Notes: generated from the letters alone by a model not told the origin. A stretch of 64,000 bases of DNA from Hyphomicrobium_A sp963776675 (GCA_963776675.1 CAVZNR010000065.1:1-64000), one strand, 5' to 3'. Shown: positions 19,725 to 29,903, counted from the first letter of the stretch. Made by a program: numbers and translations.

Positions 19725-20731
19725 TCACCGGCGTTTGCGCCGCTTTTTCCGGTAGGTCTTTTTCTTGCTGGTTTTCTTGGAGTTTGCGTTGCTGGCCGTG
19801 TTCTTGGGTGGCGGCGGGGGCGCTTTGCATACACGGAAGCGCTCGAGCAGGTTGGCGTCGGGCTCGAAGCCGGCGCCGACCATCTCGCTCGGGAGATTTT
19901 CGACTCGCGGCGTGGGATCCAATGCCTTCCACTGGTACGTCCTGAAGCCGGCCTCCAGCAGTGCCGCGGCACGCGCATTGCGCTTGGCGCTCGATGGCTC
20001 TCCCAGCACGATGGCTACCATCCTGCGCCCATCGCGCGTGGCGCTTGCTGCGAGATTGTAGCCGGACGCGCAGGTGAACCCCGTCTTGATGCCGTCGCCG
20101 CCGGGGAATTGGTCAGAATCGGGTTGTGCGTCCCAATGGTGATCTTCTTGCCCATGATCGTCGTCTGCGTCTCGGCGTATAGCGGCGCACGATCGGGGAA
20201 ATCGCGCAGCAGCGCATTCGAGAGCAGTGCCATGTCGCGCGCGGTCGTGACCTGCTGCTCGGCGGGAAGGCCGTTCGGATTGATGAAATGCGTGTGCAGC
20301 ATGCCCAGCTCGGCCGCCTTCTGGTTCATCATGCTTGACGAAGGACATCTCGTCCCCGCCGAGCGTCTCGGCGATCGCCACGGCGATGTCGTTGGCCGAG
20401 CGCATGATGAGGGCCTTGAGCGCGTCTCCCAGTGTCAGGTGGGTGCCGACCTTCAGGCCGAGCCGCGACGGCGGCTGGCTGCGCGCATGCTCGGCGAGAC
20501 AATGACGTCGGTGTCGTCGCTGGCCTTGCCGTCCCTGATCGCCTCGAAAGCGACGTAGGCGGTCATCATCTTGGTGAGCGAGGCGGGATACCACGGCGCG
20601 TCCGGGTCCTCGGCGTAGAGGACGTGTCCGTCGGTCGTGTCGAACACCAGCGCGGCGCCGGCCGCGGCGGGAGCGGCCATAAGCGCCCATGCGAGCGCCC
20701 CCGCCAGGATGATCCTGCAACTTCTCGCCAA
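19725..20731 (-). CDS. D-alanyl-D-alanine carboxypeptidase (PBP5/6-like), with three apparent frameshifts
   Basis: Serine peptidase S11 that trims the terminal D-Ala from peptidoglycan stem peptides. All active-site motifs are present but lie in different frames: SLTK (in PASLTKMM), SAN (in MRSANDIAVA), KTG (in GIKTGFTCASGYN). Shifts fall near 20475 (one base missing), 20335 (one extra) and 20110 (one missing, at a TTCCCC run). The net change makes the corrected length a multiple of three, 335 aa. A signal peptide starts at 20731. The C-terminus is not the usual amphipathic anchor but a Lys/Arg tail (KKTSKKKTYRKKRRKRR). Sequencing errors are likelier than decay, but three in one gene leaves doubt. 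Confidence 0.8.
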
Positions 20732-20949
20732 AACCAGCTGTCCCTTGCTGCGTGCGATGTGATTCTCTCGGCGCAGAGTATGCCGCAGACCGGACCCGAT
20801 TGTCAGCCCGCGCCGAAACGCCCTGGTTACGGGGGTTCAAGCCTCGACGCCGGATAGTCGGCAGCGGGTCCGACGCGTCATCGCGCGCCTGCCGCAAGCG
20901 CGCACTCTGGTCTATGATGCTGCAATCGCAGCCACTGAGGGGGCACCCC

Positions 20950-22333
20950 GTGTACCAAGTTGCGTGGCGACAGACCTCATACCGGTTCTCCGACCTCAAG
21001 GAGCTGATGGCAAAGGCGACGCCGTTGCGCTCCGGCGACGTGCTGGCCGGCGTGGCGGCGCAGAGCGCCGAGGAGAACGTCGCCGCCAAGATGGCCCTTG
21101 CCGACGTTCCCTTGGGGCAGTTTCTGACCGAGGCCCTCATTCCCTACGAGGAAGACGACGTCACGCGCCTGATCATCGACCGCCACGATAAGGCGGCGTT
21201 TGCGCCCGTCTCGCACATGACGGTCGGAGCGTTTCGCGACTGGCTGCTGAGCGAGGCCGCCACGCCTGAGATCTTGGGCCGGATTGCGCCCGGCATCACG
21301 CCGGAGATGGCGGCCGCCACCGCCAAGATCATGCGCAACCAGGACCTCATCCTGGCTGCGCGTAAGGTTGAGGTGGTGACGCGGTTTCGCGACACCATCG
21401 GGCTCAAGGGCCGCATGGCGGTGCGCCTGCAGCCCAATCACCCGACCGACGACAAGCGCGGCATCGCGGCCTCCATCGTCGATGGATTGATGCTCGGCTG
21501 CGGCGACGCGGTGATCGGCATCAATCCGGCCAGCGACAACGTCGGTGCTATCCTCGGGCTCGTAAACATGCTCGACGACATCATCTGCCGTTTCGAGATC
21601 CCCACGCAGTCGTGCATCCTTACCCACGTCACCACCTCGATCGAGGCGATCAGCCGCGGCGCGCCCGATCGATCTGGTGTTCCAGTCGATCGGCGGAACG
21701 GAAGGCGTAAACGCGTCCTTCGGCGTGACGCTTGCCCTGCTCAAGGAGGCGCGCGAGGCCGCACTTGCCCTCAAGCGCGGCACCGTCGGCGATAATGTCA
21801 TGTACTTCGAGACCGGCCAGGGCTCGGCACTTTCAGCGGACGCCCATCACGGGGTCGATCAGCAGACGCTGGAAGCGCGCGCCTACGCCGTTGCGCGCGA
21901 GTTCAAGCCGCTGTTGGTCAACTCGGTGGTCGGCTTCATCGGCCCGGAATATCTCTACAACGGCAAGGAGATCATCCGCGCCGGGCTCGAGGACCATTTC
22001 TGCGGCAAGCTCATGGGCCTGCCGATGGGCTGCGACGTCTGCTACACCAATCACGCCGACGCCGACCAGGACGACATGGATGTGCTGCTGATGCTGCTGG
22101 GTGCGGCCGGCGTCACCTTCGTCATGGGCGTGCCCGGCGCCGACGACATCATGCTCAACTACCAGTCGACGTCCTTCCACGACGCGCTCTACGTGCGCGA
22201 AGCCTTAGGCTTGCGGCGCGCGCCGGAGTTCGAGAGGTGGCTGGCGCGCGTGGGGCTGGCGGACGAGCAGGGCCGGCTGCTCAGTCAGCCCGCCGAGCTT
22301 CTGCTCGACCACGTCAAGGGGCTCGCGGCATGA
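20950..22333 (+). CDS. eutB: Ethanolamine ammonia-lyase large subunit, with an apparent frameshift
   Basis: Catalytic subunit of adenosylcobalamin-dependent ethanolamine ammonia-lyase, which makes acetaldehyde and ammonia from ethanolamine. The first part (SYRFSDLKELMAKATPLRSGD, IMRNQDLILAARKVEV, RLQPNHPTDDKRG, GINPASDNV) and the second (FQSIGGTEGVNASFGV, YFETGQGSALSADAHHGVDQ, MGCDVCYTNHADADQDDM) are clearly EutB. An extra G near 21667 breaks the frame after AISRGAP; removing it gives IDLVFQSIGGTEG and about 460 aa, normal for EutB. The start is uncertain: GTG at 20950, or ATGs at 20911 and 20914. It overlaps eutC by ATGA. No other eut genes are present. Confidence 0.93.
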
Positions 22334-23106
22334 CCTCGGAGGGGACCTGGGCGGCCCTGCGCCGCTTCACGGATGCGCGCATTGGGCTCGGCCGCGCTGG
22401 GGCGGCGCTTCCTATAGCCGAAGTGCTCAAGTTCTCCATGGCGCATGCGCAGGCGCGCGACGCCGTCACCACGCCACTCGACTGGGCCCCGATCGAACGT
22501 GCGCTTGGCGCCCTCGGGCTCGAAACCGAGCGTATCGAGAGCGCCGCCGGCGACCGCGACACCTATTTGCGCCGCCCGGACTTGGGCCGGCGCTTGAGCG
22601 CCCAATCGCGCGAGCGTGTTGCCGCGCTGGCCGGCCGGCCGGCCGATTTGCTGATCGTCATTGCCGACGGTCTGTCCTCGACCGGCGTTGCGGCCAACGC
22701 CGTTGCCGTCGTCTCGGCCTTGCTGCCTCTCGCGCAAAAGAGCGGCTGGAGCCTGGCTCCGGTCCTGCTCGCCGGTCAGAGCCGCGTTGCGCTCGGCGAT
22801 GACGCGGGCGAGCTGCTGGGCGCGCGTTCCGTGCTCGTCCTCATCGGCGAGCGGCCGGGGCTCTCCTCGCCCGACAGCCTCGGCGCGTATTTGACATGGG
22901 CACCGCGGGTGGGGCGCAAGGACGGCGAGCGCAACTGCATTTCGAATATCCGCCGCGGCGGCATGGGCGCCGAAGAGGCAGCCTTCAAGGCGCACTGGCT
23001 GTTGCGCGAGGCGATGCGGCGCCAGCTCACAGGGGTGGCGCTCAAGGACGAGAGCAGCTACCTCGTGGAGGGGAGCAAGGCCCCGCCTGAGATCGGCCAA
23101 GGATAA
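22330..23106 (+). CDS. eutC: Ethanolamine ammonia-lyase small subunit
   Basis: Partner of EutB; together they bind the B12 cofactor. The 258-residue protein has the EutC blocks ARIGLGRAGAALPIAEVLKF, DLLIVIADGLSSTGVAANA, LIGERPGLSSPDSLGAYLTW and RNCISNIRRGGM. It starts within the eutB stop (ATGA), a coupling that keeps subunits in balance. Length fits the family. Confidence 0.96.
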   Translation: MTSEGTWAALRRFTDARIGLGRAGAALPIAEVLKFSMAHAQARDAVTTPLDWAPIERALGALGLETERIESAAGDRDTYLRRPDLGRRLSAQSRERVAALAGRPADLLIVIADGLSSTGVAANAVAVVSALLPLAQKSGWSLAPVLLAGQSRVALGDDAGELLGARSVLVLIGERPGLSSPDSLGAYLTWAPRVGRKDGERNCISNIRRGGMGAEEAAFKAHWLLREAMRRQLTGVALKDESSYLVEGSKAPPEIGQG

Positions 23107-23179
23107 ATCGCGGCTGGCCTCCCCGAGCGCAAGCGCGTAACTGAAACCTGCCGACCACCCTGAGAAAGGCCATCTCGTT

Positions 23180-24961
23180 TTGCTCGCAGGCACGGCACCG
23201 ACACATCCGAGCGCTCTGCCTGAGCTGACGGTGCGCGCGATCCTGACGGGGATGGTCATTGGCGCCCTGCTCACGCCCTGCAACGTCTACAGCGGCCTCA
23301 AGATCGGCTGGACGTTCAATATGTCGGTGGCGGCAGGCCTGATCGGCTTCGCCTTCTGGACCGGGTCGCGCCACGCTTTCGGGACGCGCGCGCTCGGGAT
23401 TTTCGAAAACAACATCAACCAGACGTCGGTGTCGGCGGCGGCGTCCATCGTCTCGGCCGGCCTCGCCGCGCCTGTTCCGGCGCTGGCTCTGCTGACCGGG
23501 CAGACGTTCACGCTCCCTGTTCTCGCGCTGTGGCTGTTCGTGGTGAGCCTGCTCGGGATCGTGGTTGCAGCGGGCCTGCGCAATCAATTGCTGGTGCGTG
23601 AGCATTTGCCGTTTCCCGCCGGCGTCGTCACGGCCGAGACCATGCGCCAGATCCATGCGGGCGGTCGCGAGGCCGCCGAGCGCGTGCGCCTGCTCTCGCT
23701 CTGTGGCGCCTTCAGTGCGGCGCTGAAGGTGCTGGTCACGCGGTTTGCCATCGGTCCGCTGGCACTGCCCTTCAAGACGACGATCGCGACTCCAGCCGGT
23801 GCCACCAGCGTGTCGGCCATGAACCTGGGGCTCGCATTCGACCCGTCGCTGCTGATGCTCGGCTTTGGTGCCATCGCCGGTGTGCGCATTTCGGCGTCCG
23901 TGCTGGCGGGGGCTTTGATCTCCTGGGCGGTGCTGGCGCCGATTGCGCTGGCCCACGGATGGGTTGCACCGGGGGCCGCGGATGCCAACGTCGCCTGGTT
24001 CGGCGAACTGGTCGAATGGCTGTTGTGGCCCGGAGCGACGCTCATGGTGACCGCGTCCCTCACCTCCTTCGGCGTCTCCATGGCCCGCATGGCCCTGCGC
24101 AGCCGCGAGGCCAAGGCGGCACTCGTCGACACGGAGCTGCGCATCGTGGGCCATCGGCAGCTGCTGGCGGGGCTGGCGGTGGTGATGGTGCTGCTCGTCG
24201 CCACCCAGGCTGCGCTGTTCGACATCGGTATCGTCGAGGGGGTGCTCGCCGTGCTGTTGAGCTACGTGCTGGCGATCGTGGCCGCGCGCGTCTCCGGCGA
24301 GACGGCCATTACGCCCATCGGCGCGCTCGGCAAAATCACGCAGCTGACCTTTGGCGCCATCTCGCCGGGCAACATCACGGCCAACCTGATGACGGCCAAC
24401 GTGACGGGTGGCGCCGCCGGCCAGTGCGCCGATCTCATGCACGACTTGCGCACCGGCCAGATCATCGGTGCCACGCCGGGATTTCAGATCATCGCGCAGC
24501 TGTTCGGCGTGCTAACCGGCGCTTTCATCGGAGCGCTCGCCTATCTGCTGTTGATTCCCGATCCGCAAACGCAGCTTATCACGGCGGAATGGCCGGCGCC
24601 GGCCGTGGCCACGTGGAAAGCGGTCGCGGAGGTACTGAGCCGCGGCCTGTCCGCCATGCCGCCAGGCACATTGTGGGCCATTGTCATTGCCGGCGTGCTC
24701 GGCATCGGGCTCGCGCTCTACGACAGCCTGTCGAGTTCACCGATCAAGCGCTATCTGCCGAGCGCGTCGGCGCTCGGCTTCGGGTTCGTGATCCCTGCGT
24801 GGATCGCGATCTCGCTGTTCATCGGCGCTATCGTCGCGGCGATCGTCTCGCGGCTCTATCCAGACTGGGCGCAGGGCCGCATCGTCATCGTCGCTGCGGG
24901 ATTGATCGTGGGCGAAAGCCTCGCCGGCGTCATCGGCGCCGCGCTCAGCATACTGTCGTAA
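23180..24961 (+). CDS. OPT family oligopeptide/metal transporter
   Basis: A 593-residue protein with about 14-16 hydrophobic segments. The N-terminal LTPCNVYSGLKIGWTFNMSV, FENNINQTSVSAAASI, and the central LGKITQLTFGAI and MTANVTGGAAGQCADLM are signature blocks of the OPT superfamily. OPT members take up oligopeptides, or metal complexes in the YSL branch. The start appears to be TTG; an in-frame ATG further on would cut the first helix. It follows eutC by 73 bp on the same strand, so it may be co-transcribed, but a role with ethanolamine is only an inference from position. Confidence 0.88.
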   Translation: MLAGTAPTHPSALPELTVRAILTGMVIGALLTPCNVYSGLKIGWTFNMSVAAGLIGFAFWTGSRHAFGTRALGIFENNINQTSVSAAASIVSAGLAAPVPALALLTGQTFTLPVLALWLFVVSLLGIVVAAGLRNQLLVREHLPFPAGVVTAETMRQIHAGGREAAERVRLLSLCGAFSAALKVLVTRFAIGPLALPFKTTIATPAGATSVSAMNLGLAFDPSLLMLGFGAIAGVRISASVLAGALISWAVLAPIALAHGWVAPGAADANVAWFGELVEWLLWPGATLMVTASLTSFGVSMARMALRSREAKAALVDTELRIVGHRQLLAGLAVVMVLLVATQAALFDIGIVEGVLAVLLSYVLAIVAARVSGETAITPIGALGKITQLTFGAISPGNITANLMTANVTGGAAGQCADLMHDLRTGQIIGATPGFQIIAQLFGVLTGAFIGALAYLLLIPDPQTQLITAEWPAPAVATWKAVAEVLSRGLSAMPPGTLWAIVIAGVLGIGLALYDSLSSSPIKRYLPSASALGFGFVIPAWIAISLFIGAIVAAIVSRLYPDWAQGRIVIVAAGLIVGESLAGVIGAALSILS

Positions 24962-24969
24962 GCGCCGCA

Positions 24970-25431
24970 TCAGGACAGGGCGCGCAGATCGGCACGCAGC
25001 TCGTCGGGATTGCGGCGAGGCAGCAGGCGGTCGGCCGCGGCGTGCATCTTCTGCCAAATGGGAACCGCCTCGATGAGCAGCTTGCGGCCGGCCGGCGTCA
25101 GCGTCAGGTGCCGCCCGCGTTTGTCCGCCTGGTCCACCGTCACCTTGACCAGGCCGCGGCGTTCGAGCGGCTTCAGGTTGGCCGTCAGGGTCGTGCGGTC
25201 GAGGGCAAGCAGAGCCGCGACGCTGCCGAGGCTCGGCATGTCGGGACGGTTGAGCGACATCAGAAGCGAGAACTGGCCGTTGGTGAGGTCGAGCGGCCGC
25301 AGCGCCTCGTCGAACCGCCGTGCCAGCGTACGCGCCGCCCGCTGCAGGTGAAGGCACAGGCACGTGTCGCGCACGTGATGGGTGAATGCGAGAGGAAGCG
25401 GATCGCGTTCGGCAGCGGAGCGCGTTGACAT
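24970..25431 (-). CDS. MarR family transcriptional regulator
   Basis: A 153-residue winged-helix regulator: FDEALRPLDLTNGQFSLLMS, SVAALLALDRTTLTANLKPL (recognition helix) and VDQADKRGRHLTLTPAG (wing) are characteristic. It probably represses itself and the divergent SRPBCC gene. The upstream gap is only 52 bp and holds a promoter and an A/T palindrome. The promoter's -10 box is six bases from the ATG, so the mRNA may be leaderless. It converges on the OPT transporter gene with eight bases between them. Confidence 0.92.
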   Translation of the reverse strand: MSTRSAAERDPLPLAFTHHVRDTCLCLHLQRAARTLARRFDEALRPLDLTNGQFSLLMSLNRPDMPSLGSVAALLALDRTTLTANLKPLERRGLVKVTVDQADKRGRHLTLTPAGRKLLIEAVPIWQKMHAAADRLLPRRNPDELRADLRALS

Positions 25432-25437
25432 GGGGGA

Positions 25438-25465
25438 ATTATGTTTATATCAACATATATGTCAA
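25438..25465 (-). promoter_or_regulatory. Strong sigma70-type promoter of the marR gene (likely leaderless mRNA)
   Basis: Minus strand: perfect -35 TTGACA (25465-25460), 16-base spacer, -10 CATAAT (25443-25438). The marR ATG begins at 25431, where a transcript from this promoter would be expected to start, so there is no room for a Shine-Dalgarno sequence. Confidence 0.7.
25446..25459. promoter_or_regulatory. Candidate MarR operator
   Basis: A/T inverted repeat TATAT-CAAC-ATATA lying wholly inside the spacer between the -35 and -10 boxes of the marR promoter and upstream of the divergent gene. Position and size fit a MarR-type autoregulatory site. The short 5-bp arms keep confidence moderate. 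Confidence 0.45.
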
Positions 25466-25483
25466 GGGTCAAAGGGGGAAGGC

Positions 25484-26038
25484 ATGTTCAAGAGAATCGC
25501 GCTCATTGTTCTTTGCGTCCTCGCGGTAGGAGTGGTCTCCGTCCTCGCGTACGCGGCCACCAAGCCAGACACCTTCCGTGTTGCACGCTCGGTCGGCATC
25601 AAGGCGCCCCCTGAGAAGATCTTCCCGCTCATCAACGACCTGCACAAACAGCTGACCTGGATGCCGTTCGACAAGGACCCCGCTGCCAAGCGCAATTTCA
25701 GCGGTGCTGCGGCGGGCAAGGGTGCCAGTTATGCATGGGACGGGAACAGCGACGTGGGCGCAGGCAGCATCGAGATCGTAGACACAACGGCGCCATCCAA
25801 GGTTACGATGAAACTCGACATGGTGCGGCCGCTCGAGGGGCATAACATCGTCGAGTTCACGCTCGATCCCGGCCCCAGTGCCGATGCGACCAATGTCACG
25901 TGGGCCATGCAGGGCGAGCAGTCCTTCCTGGGCAAGATCGTGTCGACATTCATCGACTGCGAGACGATGATCGGCGGCGAATTCGATAAGGGACTGGCGA
26001 AGCTGAAGGTGCTCGCCGAAGGCCCACTCGCGCAGTAG
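25484..26038 (+). CDS. SRPBCC family protein (polyketide-cyclase/START-like) with N-terminal membrane segment
   Basis: A 184-residue protein beginning MFKRIALIVLCVLAVGVVSV, a signal peptide or anchor, followed by a hydrophobic-cavity domain: ARSVGIKAPPEKIFPLINDL at the start and FEKGLAKLK-like FDKGLAKLKVLAEG at the end are typical SRPBCC features. These domains bind lipids or hydrophobic ligands. A GGGGGA-rich Shine-Dalgarno sequence precedes the ATG. It is divergent from marR, a common pairing in which the regulator controls the neighbour. Confidence 0.85.
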   Translation: MFKRIALIVLCVLAVGVVSVLAYAATKPDTFRVARSVGIKAPPEKIFPLINDLHKQLTWMPFDKDPAAKRNFSGAAAGKGASYAWDGNSDVGAGSIEIVDTTAPSKVTMKLDMVRPLEGHNIVEFTLDPGPSADATNVTWAMQGEQSFLGKIVSTFIDCETMIGGEFDKGLAKLKVLAEGPLAQ

Positions 26039-26119
26039 CGCCGTTAAGGTCCATACCGGTCGAAATTTCTCCCCGCCAGCTCGACATGTTAAGCCTCTCG
26101 CAGCCGGGCCGGGGGAGGC

Positions 26120-26880
26120 ATGATCGTTCTCGAACACGTCAGCAAGTCATTTGACGGCGGCAATTCATTCGCCCTGCGCGACGTCTCGCTCGCGAATCGA
26201 GCAGGGCGAGACCTTTATCCTTCTGGGCTCGTCGGGCTCGGGCAAGACGACGATCCTGCGTCTGATCAGCCGCCTCATCGAGGCCACGTCAGGCACCATC
26301 ACGCTCGATGGCCGCGACTTGCGCGACTACACCGAAATCGCCCTGCGCCGGAACATGGGCTACGTGTTTCAGGGAATCGGTCTGTTTCCGCACATGACGG
26401 TCGCCGACAACGTGTCGATCGGCTTGCGTCTGATCGGCGAGCCGCCGTCGCAGCGGGAAGCGAAGGCGCGCGCCCTGCTCGAGCTCGTCGAGCTGGAGCC
26501 CGACGAATATCTTGCGGCGCTTTCCCGCCGAGCTGTCCGGAGGCCAGCAGCAACGCGTCGCGGTCGCGCGCGCGCTGGCAACGGATCCCGACTATCTGCT
26601 CATGGACGAGCCCTTCGGCGCCCTCGACGCCCTCACGCGCGAGACGCTGCAGGCGGAGGTGCTGCGTCTCAAGGCAAAGCTCGGCAAGACGATCGTGTTC
26701 GTCACCCACGACATCGTCGAGGCCTTCCTGCTGGGGGACCGCATTGGCGTGTGCAACGCGGGGCGGCTGGAGCAGGTCGGCACGCGCCGCGAGCTCCTAC
26801 GGAACCCGGCGACCGACTTCGTGCGGGCGCTGATCGCGCGGCCGTTGCAGCAACTCGAAGCGTTTCGGGAGCTGCAATGA
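26120..26880 (+). CDS. Osmoprotectant ABC transporter ATP-binding protein (OpuCA/ProV-like), two apparent frameshifts
   Basis: ATPase of a quaternary-amine/betaine-type importer. It starts MIVLEHVSKSFDGGNSFALRD; Walker A (GSSGSGKTT), the Q-loop (YVFQGIGLFPHMTV), signature LSGGQQQRV, Walker B (LLMDEPFGALD) and the H-loop (VFVTHDIVEAF) are all present but in three frames. Shifts lie near 26194 (extra G after GTCTCGCTC) and near 26511 (extra base before TTGCGGCGC). Removing both gives 252 aa and restores DVSLRIEQGE and YLRRFPAELSGGQ. No CBS domains follow, unlike OpuCA. It overlaps the permease gene by ATGA. Confidence 0.88.
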
Positions 26881-28500
26881 GCGGGATCGCTCGCATGCTG
26901 CAGGTGATCGAAGCCAACGGCGCCGAGCTGTGGCTGCGCACCGGCCAGCACATCATGCTCACCGGTGTCTCCACGCTCGTTGCTATCTGCATCGGCATCC
27001 CGCTGGGCATCTTCGCCGCCAAGCGCGCGTGGGCGGAACGGCCATTGCTCGCCGGCGTCGGTATCCTGCAGACGGTGCCGAGCCTCGCCATGCTGGCGCT
27101 TCTGCTCACCACACTGCAGCAGATCGGCGCGCTGCCGGCCATCATCGCGCTGACGCTCTATGCGCTGCTTCCCATCGTGCGCAATACGGTGACGGGATTG
27201 CGCGGCATTGCGCCGGAGATCCGCGAGGCCGCGCGCGGGGTCGGGATGACGGCCGCCCAGCAATTGCGCCTGGTGGAGCTGCCGCTGGCGTTGCCGGTGA
27301 TCGTAGCCGGCATGCGTACGGCCGCCGTGGTGGGCGTGGGCATCGCGACGCTGTCCGCCTTCATCGGCGCGGGCGGGCTCGGGCAGTTCATCAATCGCGG
27401 GCTTGCGCTCTCCAACACGGACCTGATCCTGCTGGGCGCCATTCCTTCGGCACTTCTCGCCCTTGCCGTCGACGGCTCGATCGCCGCCTTCCAGTGGGGG
27501 ATCGAGACGCGGCGGCGCGTGCGTGACCCCGCTAAGGTCTGGGCGGCTCGCGTGGCCACGCTGCTGCCGGTGATCATCCTCGTCATCGGCGCCATTGCTT
27601 ATGCATCGACGACGGGCAGCGGCCGCATGCGGCCAAGCGGGCCCCCAAGCCGGCCAAGGCACGACCGGAACGGTGCGTATCGGCGCCAAGAACTTCACCG
27701 AGAGCCTGCTGCTCGGCGAGATGATCGCGCAGCTTTTGGAGGCGCACACCGACCTCGATGTCGAGCGCCGCTACGGGTTGGGCGGCACCATGATCGCCCA
27801 CAACGCGCTACGGGAGGGCGCGATCGATCTTTATGTCGAGTACACGGGCACCGCGCTCACGGCTATTCTGCGTTCGCCCTCGATGAGCGATCCGGAAGCC
27901 GTGTACGACCACGTCAGCAAGGTCTACGCCGAGCGCTTCAATCTTGTTTGGCTCAAACCCTTTCGCATCAACAATGCCTATGCGCTCGCCGTGCGCCGGG
28001 CTGCAGCGCGCGAGCATGGATGGACGACCATCTCCGACATTGCGCGCGAGGCCGGTGGTCTGCGCGCCGGCTTTACGCCCGAGTTCTCCCAGCGGCCGGA
28101 CGGCTACCCGGGCTTGGCAGAGGCTTACGGTCTCAAGTTCGGCCGCGTCTATGATCTGGAAGCAGCGCTCATGTACCGCGCGCTCGCCGAGGGAGAGGTC
28201 GATGTGATCTCCGCCTACGCCACCGACGGGCGTATCGATGCACTGAAGCTCGTCCTCCTCGCCGATGACCGCCACTTTTTCCCACCCTACTTCGCCGTCC
28301 CGGTCGTGCGCGCCGACGTGCTCGCCCGCCACCCGGAGATCCGCACCGTCATCGCGCCGCTGTCGGGCGTCCTCGACGATAAGGTCATGCGCAGGCTCAA
28401 CTGGTCCGTCGACGGAGAGAAAAAGAACCCTCGTGCGGTGGCAACCGAGTTTCTGCGGACCCACGGGCTGCTCCCGGCCGCCGGCGTCACGACGCCTTGA
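26877..28500 (+). CDS. Osmoprotectant ABC transporter permease fused to substrate-binding protein (OpuCB-OpuCC type), one apparent frameshift
   Basis: The N-terminal part (about 1-235) is a binding-protein-dependent permease with the EAA loop (IREAARGVGMTAAQQLRLVELPLALP) and about six helices. A further hydrophobic segment (LLPVIILVIGAIAYA) leads into an OpuAC-like domain starting VRIGAKNFTESLLLGEMIAQ. The frames differ by one base between the parts. An extra C in the C5 run at 27642-27646 would join them as SGPQAGQGTTGTVRIG, giving 540 aa. Such permease-receptor fusions are known in this family, tethering the receptor on the outer face of the membrane. If the frameshift were real, the receptor would lack a signal peptide. 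Confidence 0.87.
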
Positions 28501-28529
28501 ATAATGGGCCCCGACCGGCGAAGCCGCGC

Positions 28530-28560
28530 CAACAAGGCGCAGACGGAAATCGCCTTGTTG
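28530..28560 (+). terminator. Hairpin between the ABC importer and the exporter operon
   Basis: Perfect 10-bp inverted repeat (28530-28539 CAACAAGGCG, 28551-28560 CGCCTTGTTG) with an 11-base loop, 30 bp after the importer stop. There is no T run, so it may be a processing or attenuation hairpin rather than a full terminator. Confidence 0.45.
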
Positions 28561-28626
28561 CTACGTTTGAGGCGCATCAAGGTCTGTGCGCCGGGATGGC
28601 CCCTATTGGGCGTGGGAGTTGAGGGA

Positions 28627-29903
28627 ATGAACAAGCCATTGCACCCGACGGAGCGCCTCGATGTCGAGCGCGTGCTGAAGCAGGCGGGCGCCGGCAAAAC
28701 CGGCCTGTTCCGGCGCAGGAACTGGGTCTTGCTTGCGCTGTTGATCGCCGCGGTAGGCGCCTTCTGGCAATTACGCTCCGGCCAGTCGGGAAGCGGCACC
28801 AGCTACCTCACCGATCCCGCGGCGCGCGGATCGCTCAAAGTCATCGTGACGGCCACCGGCTCCGTGCAGCCGACCAACCAAGTCGACGTGTCGAGCGAAT
28901 TGTCCGGCATCGTGCGCAAGGTGCATGTCGACTACAACTCGCCGGTCAAGGTTGGCGAGGTGTTGGCCGAGCTCGACACCGACAAGCTCAAGGCCACCGT
29001 CGACAGCTCGCGCGCCAAGCTCAATGCGGCCAAGGCCAAGGTCACCGAGGCCGAGGCGACGGTCGCGGAGAAGGAGGAGGACTACAACCGCAAAAGCCGC
29101 CTGGTCGAAAAGCAGATCACCTCCACCTTCGATTTCGAGGCGGCGAAGGCCGCCTACCGGCGCGCGGTCGCCGTCCTTGCAAGCGCCCGCGCCGATGTCG
29201 GCGTGGCGCAGGCCGACCTCGATCTCAACGAGACCAACCTGGCCAAGGCCGCGATCCGCTCGCCGATCAACGGCGTGATACTCAGTCGCGACGTAGAGCC
29301 CGGCCAGACGGTCGCCTCCACGCTGCAGGCTCCCGTGTTGTTCTCCATCGCCGAGGACCTCACGCAAATGGAGATCCAGGTGGACGTCGACGAGGCCGAC
29401 GTCGGCAAGGTCAGGCAGGGTCAGAAGGCGATCTTCACGGTCGACGCCTACCCCGATCGCGTATTCCAGGCCGAGATCCGGCAGCTCCGCATGGGCTCGG
29501 AGACCGTGCAGAACGTCGTCACCTACAAGGCCGTGCTGACGACCGACAACGGCGAGCTGTTGCTGCGACCCGGCATGACGGCCACCGCCGAGATCACGGT
29601 GCAGAACATCGAGGACGCGCTGCTGGTTGCCAACGCCGCCTTGCGTTTCTCGCCGCCGGCCGAGCAGGGCACCGACAACAGCGGCGGACTATTGCGCAAG
29701 TTCCTTCCCGGGCCGCCGCGCTTCCGCGCCGCGAGCGAGAAGGAAAAGAGCGGGTCGGACCGCACCGTTTGGGTGCTGCGTGATGGGGCCCCCGTCGCCG
29801 TCGATGTAAAGATTGGCGCGACCGACGGGAGGCACACCGAGATCGTCAGTGGCGACCTGGTGGCCGGCGCCCCCGTCATCATCGATACCGTTGCGGCCAA
29901 GCG

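Noticed and set aside
23042..24442. 466-codon minus-strand ORF across the OPT transporter
   Set aside because: Arg/His/Gln-rich shadow of a membrane-protein gene.
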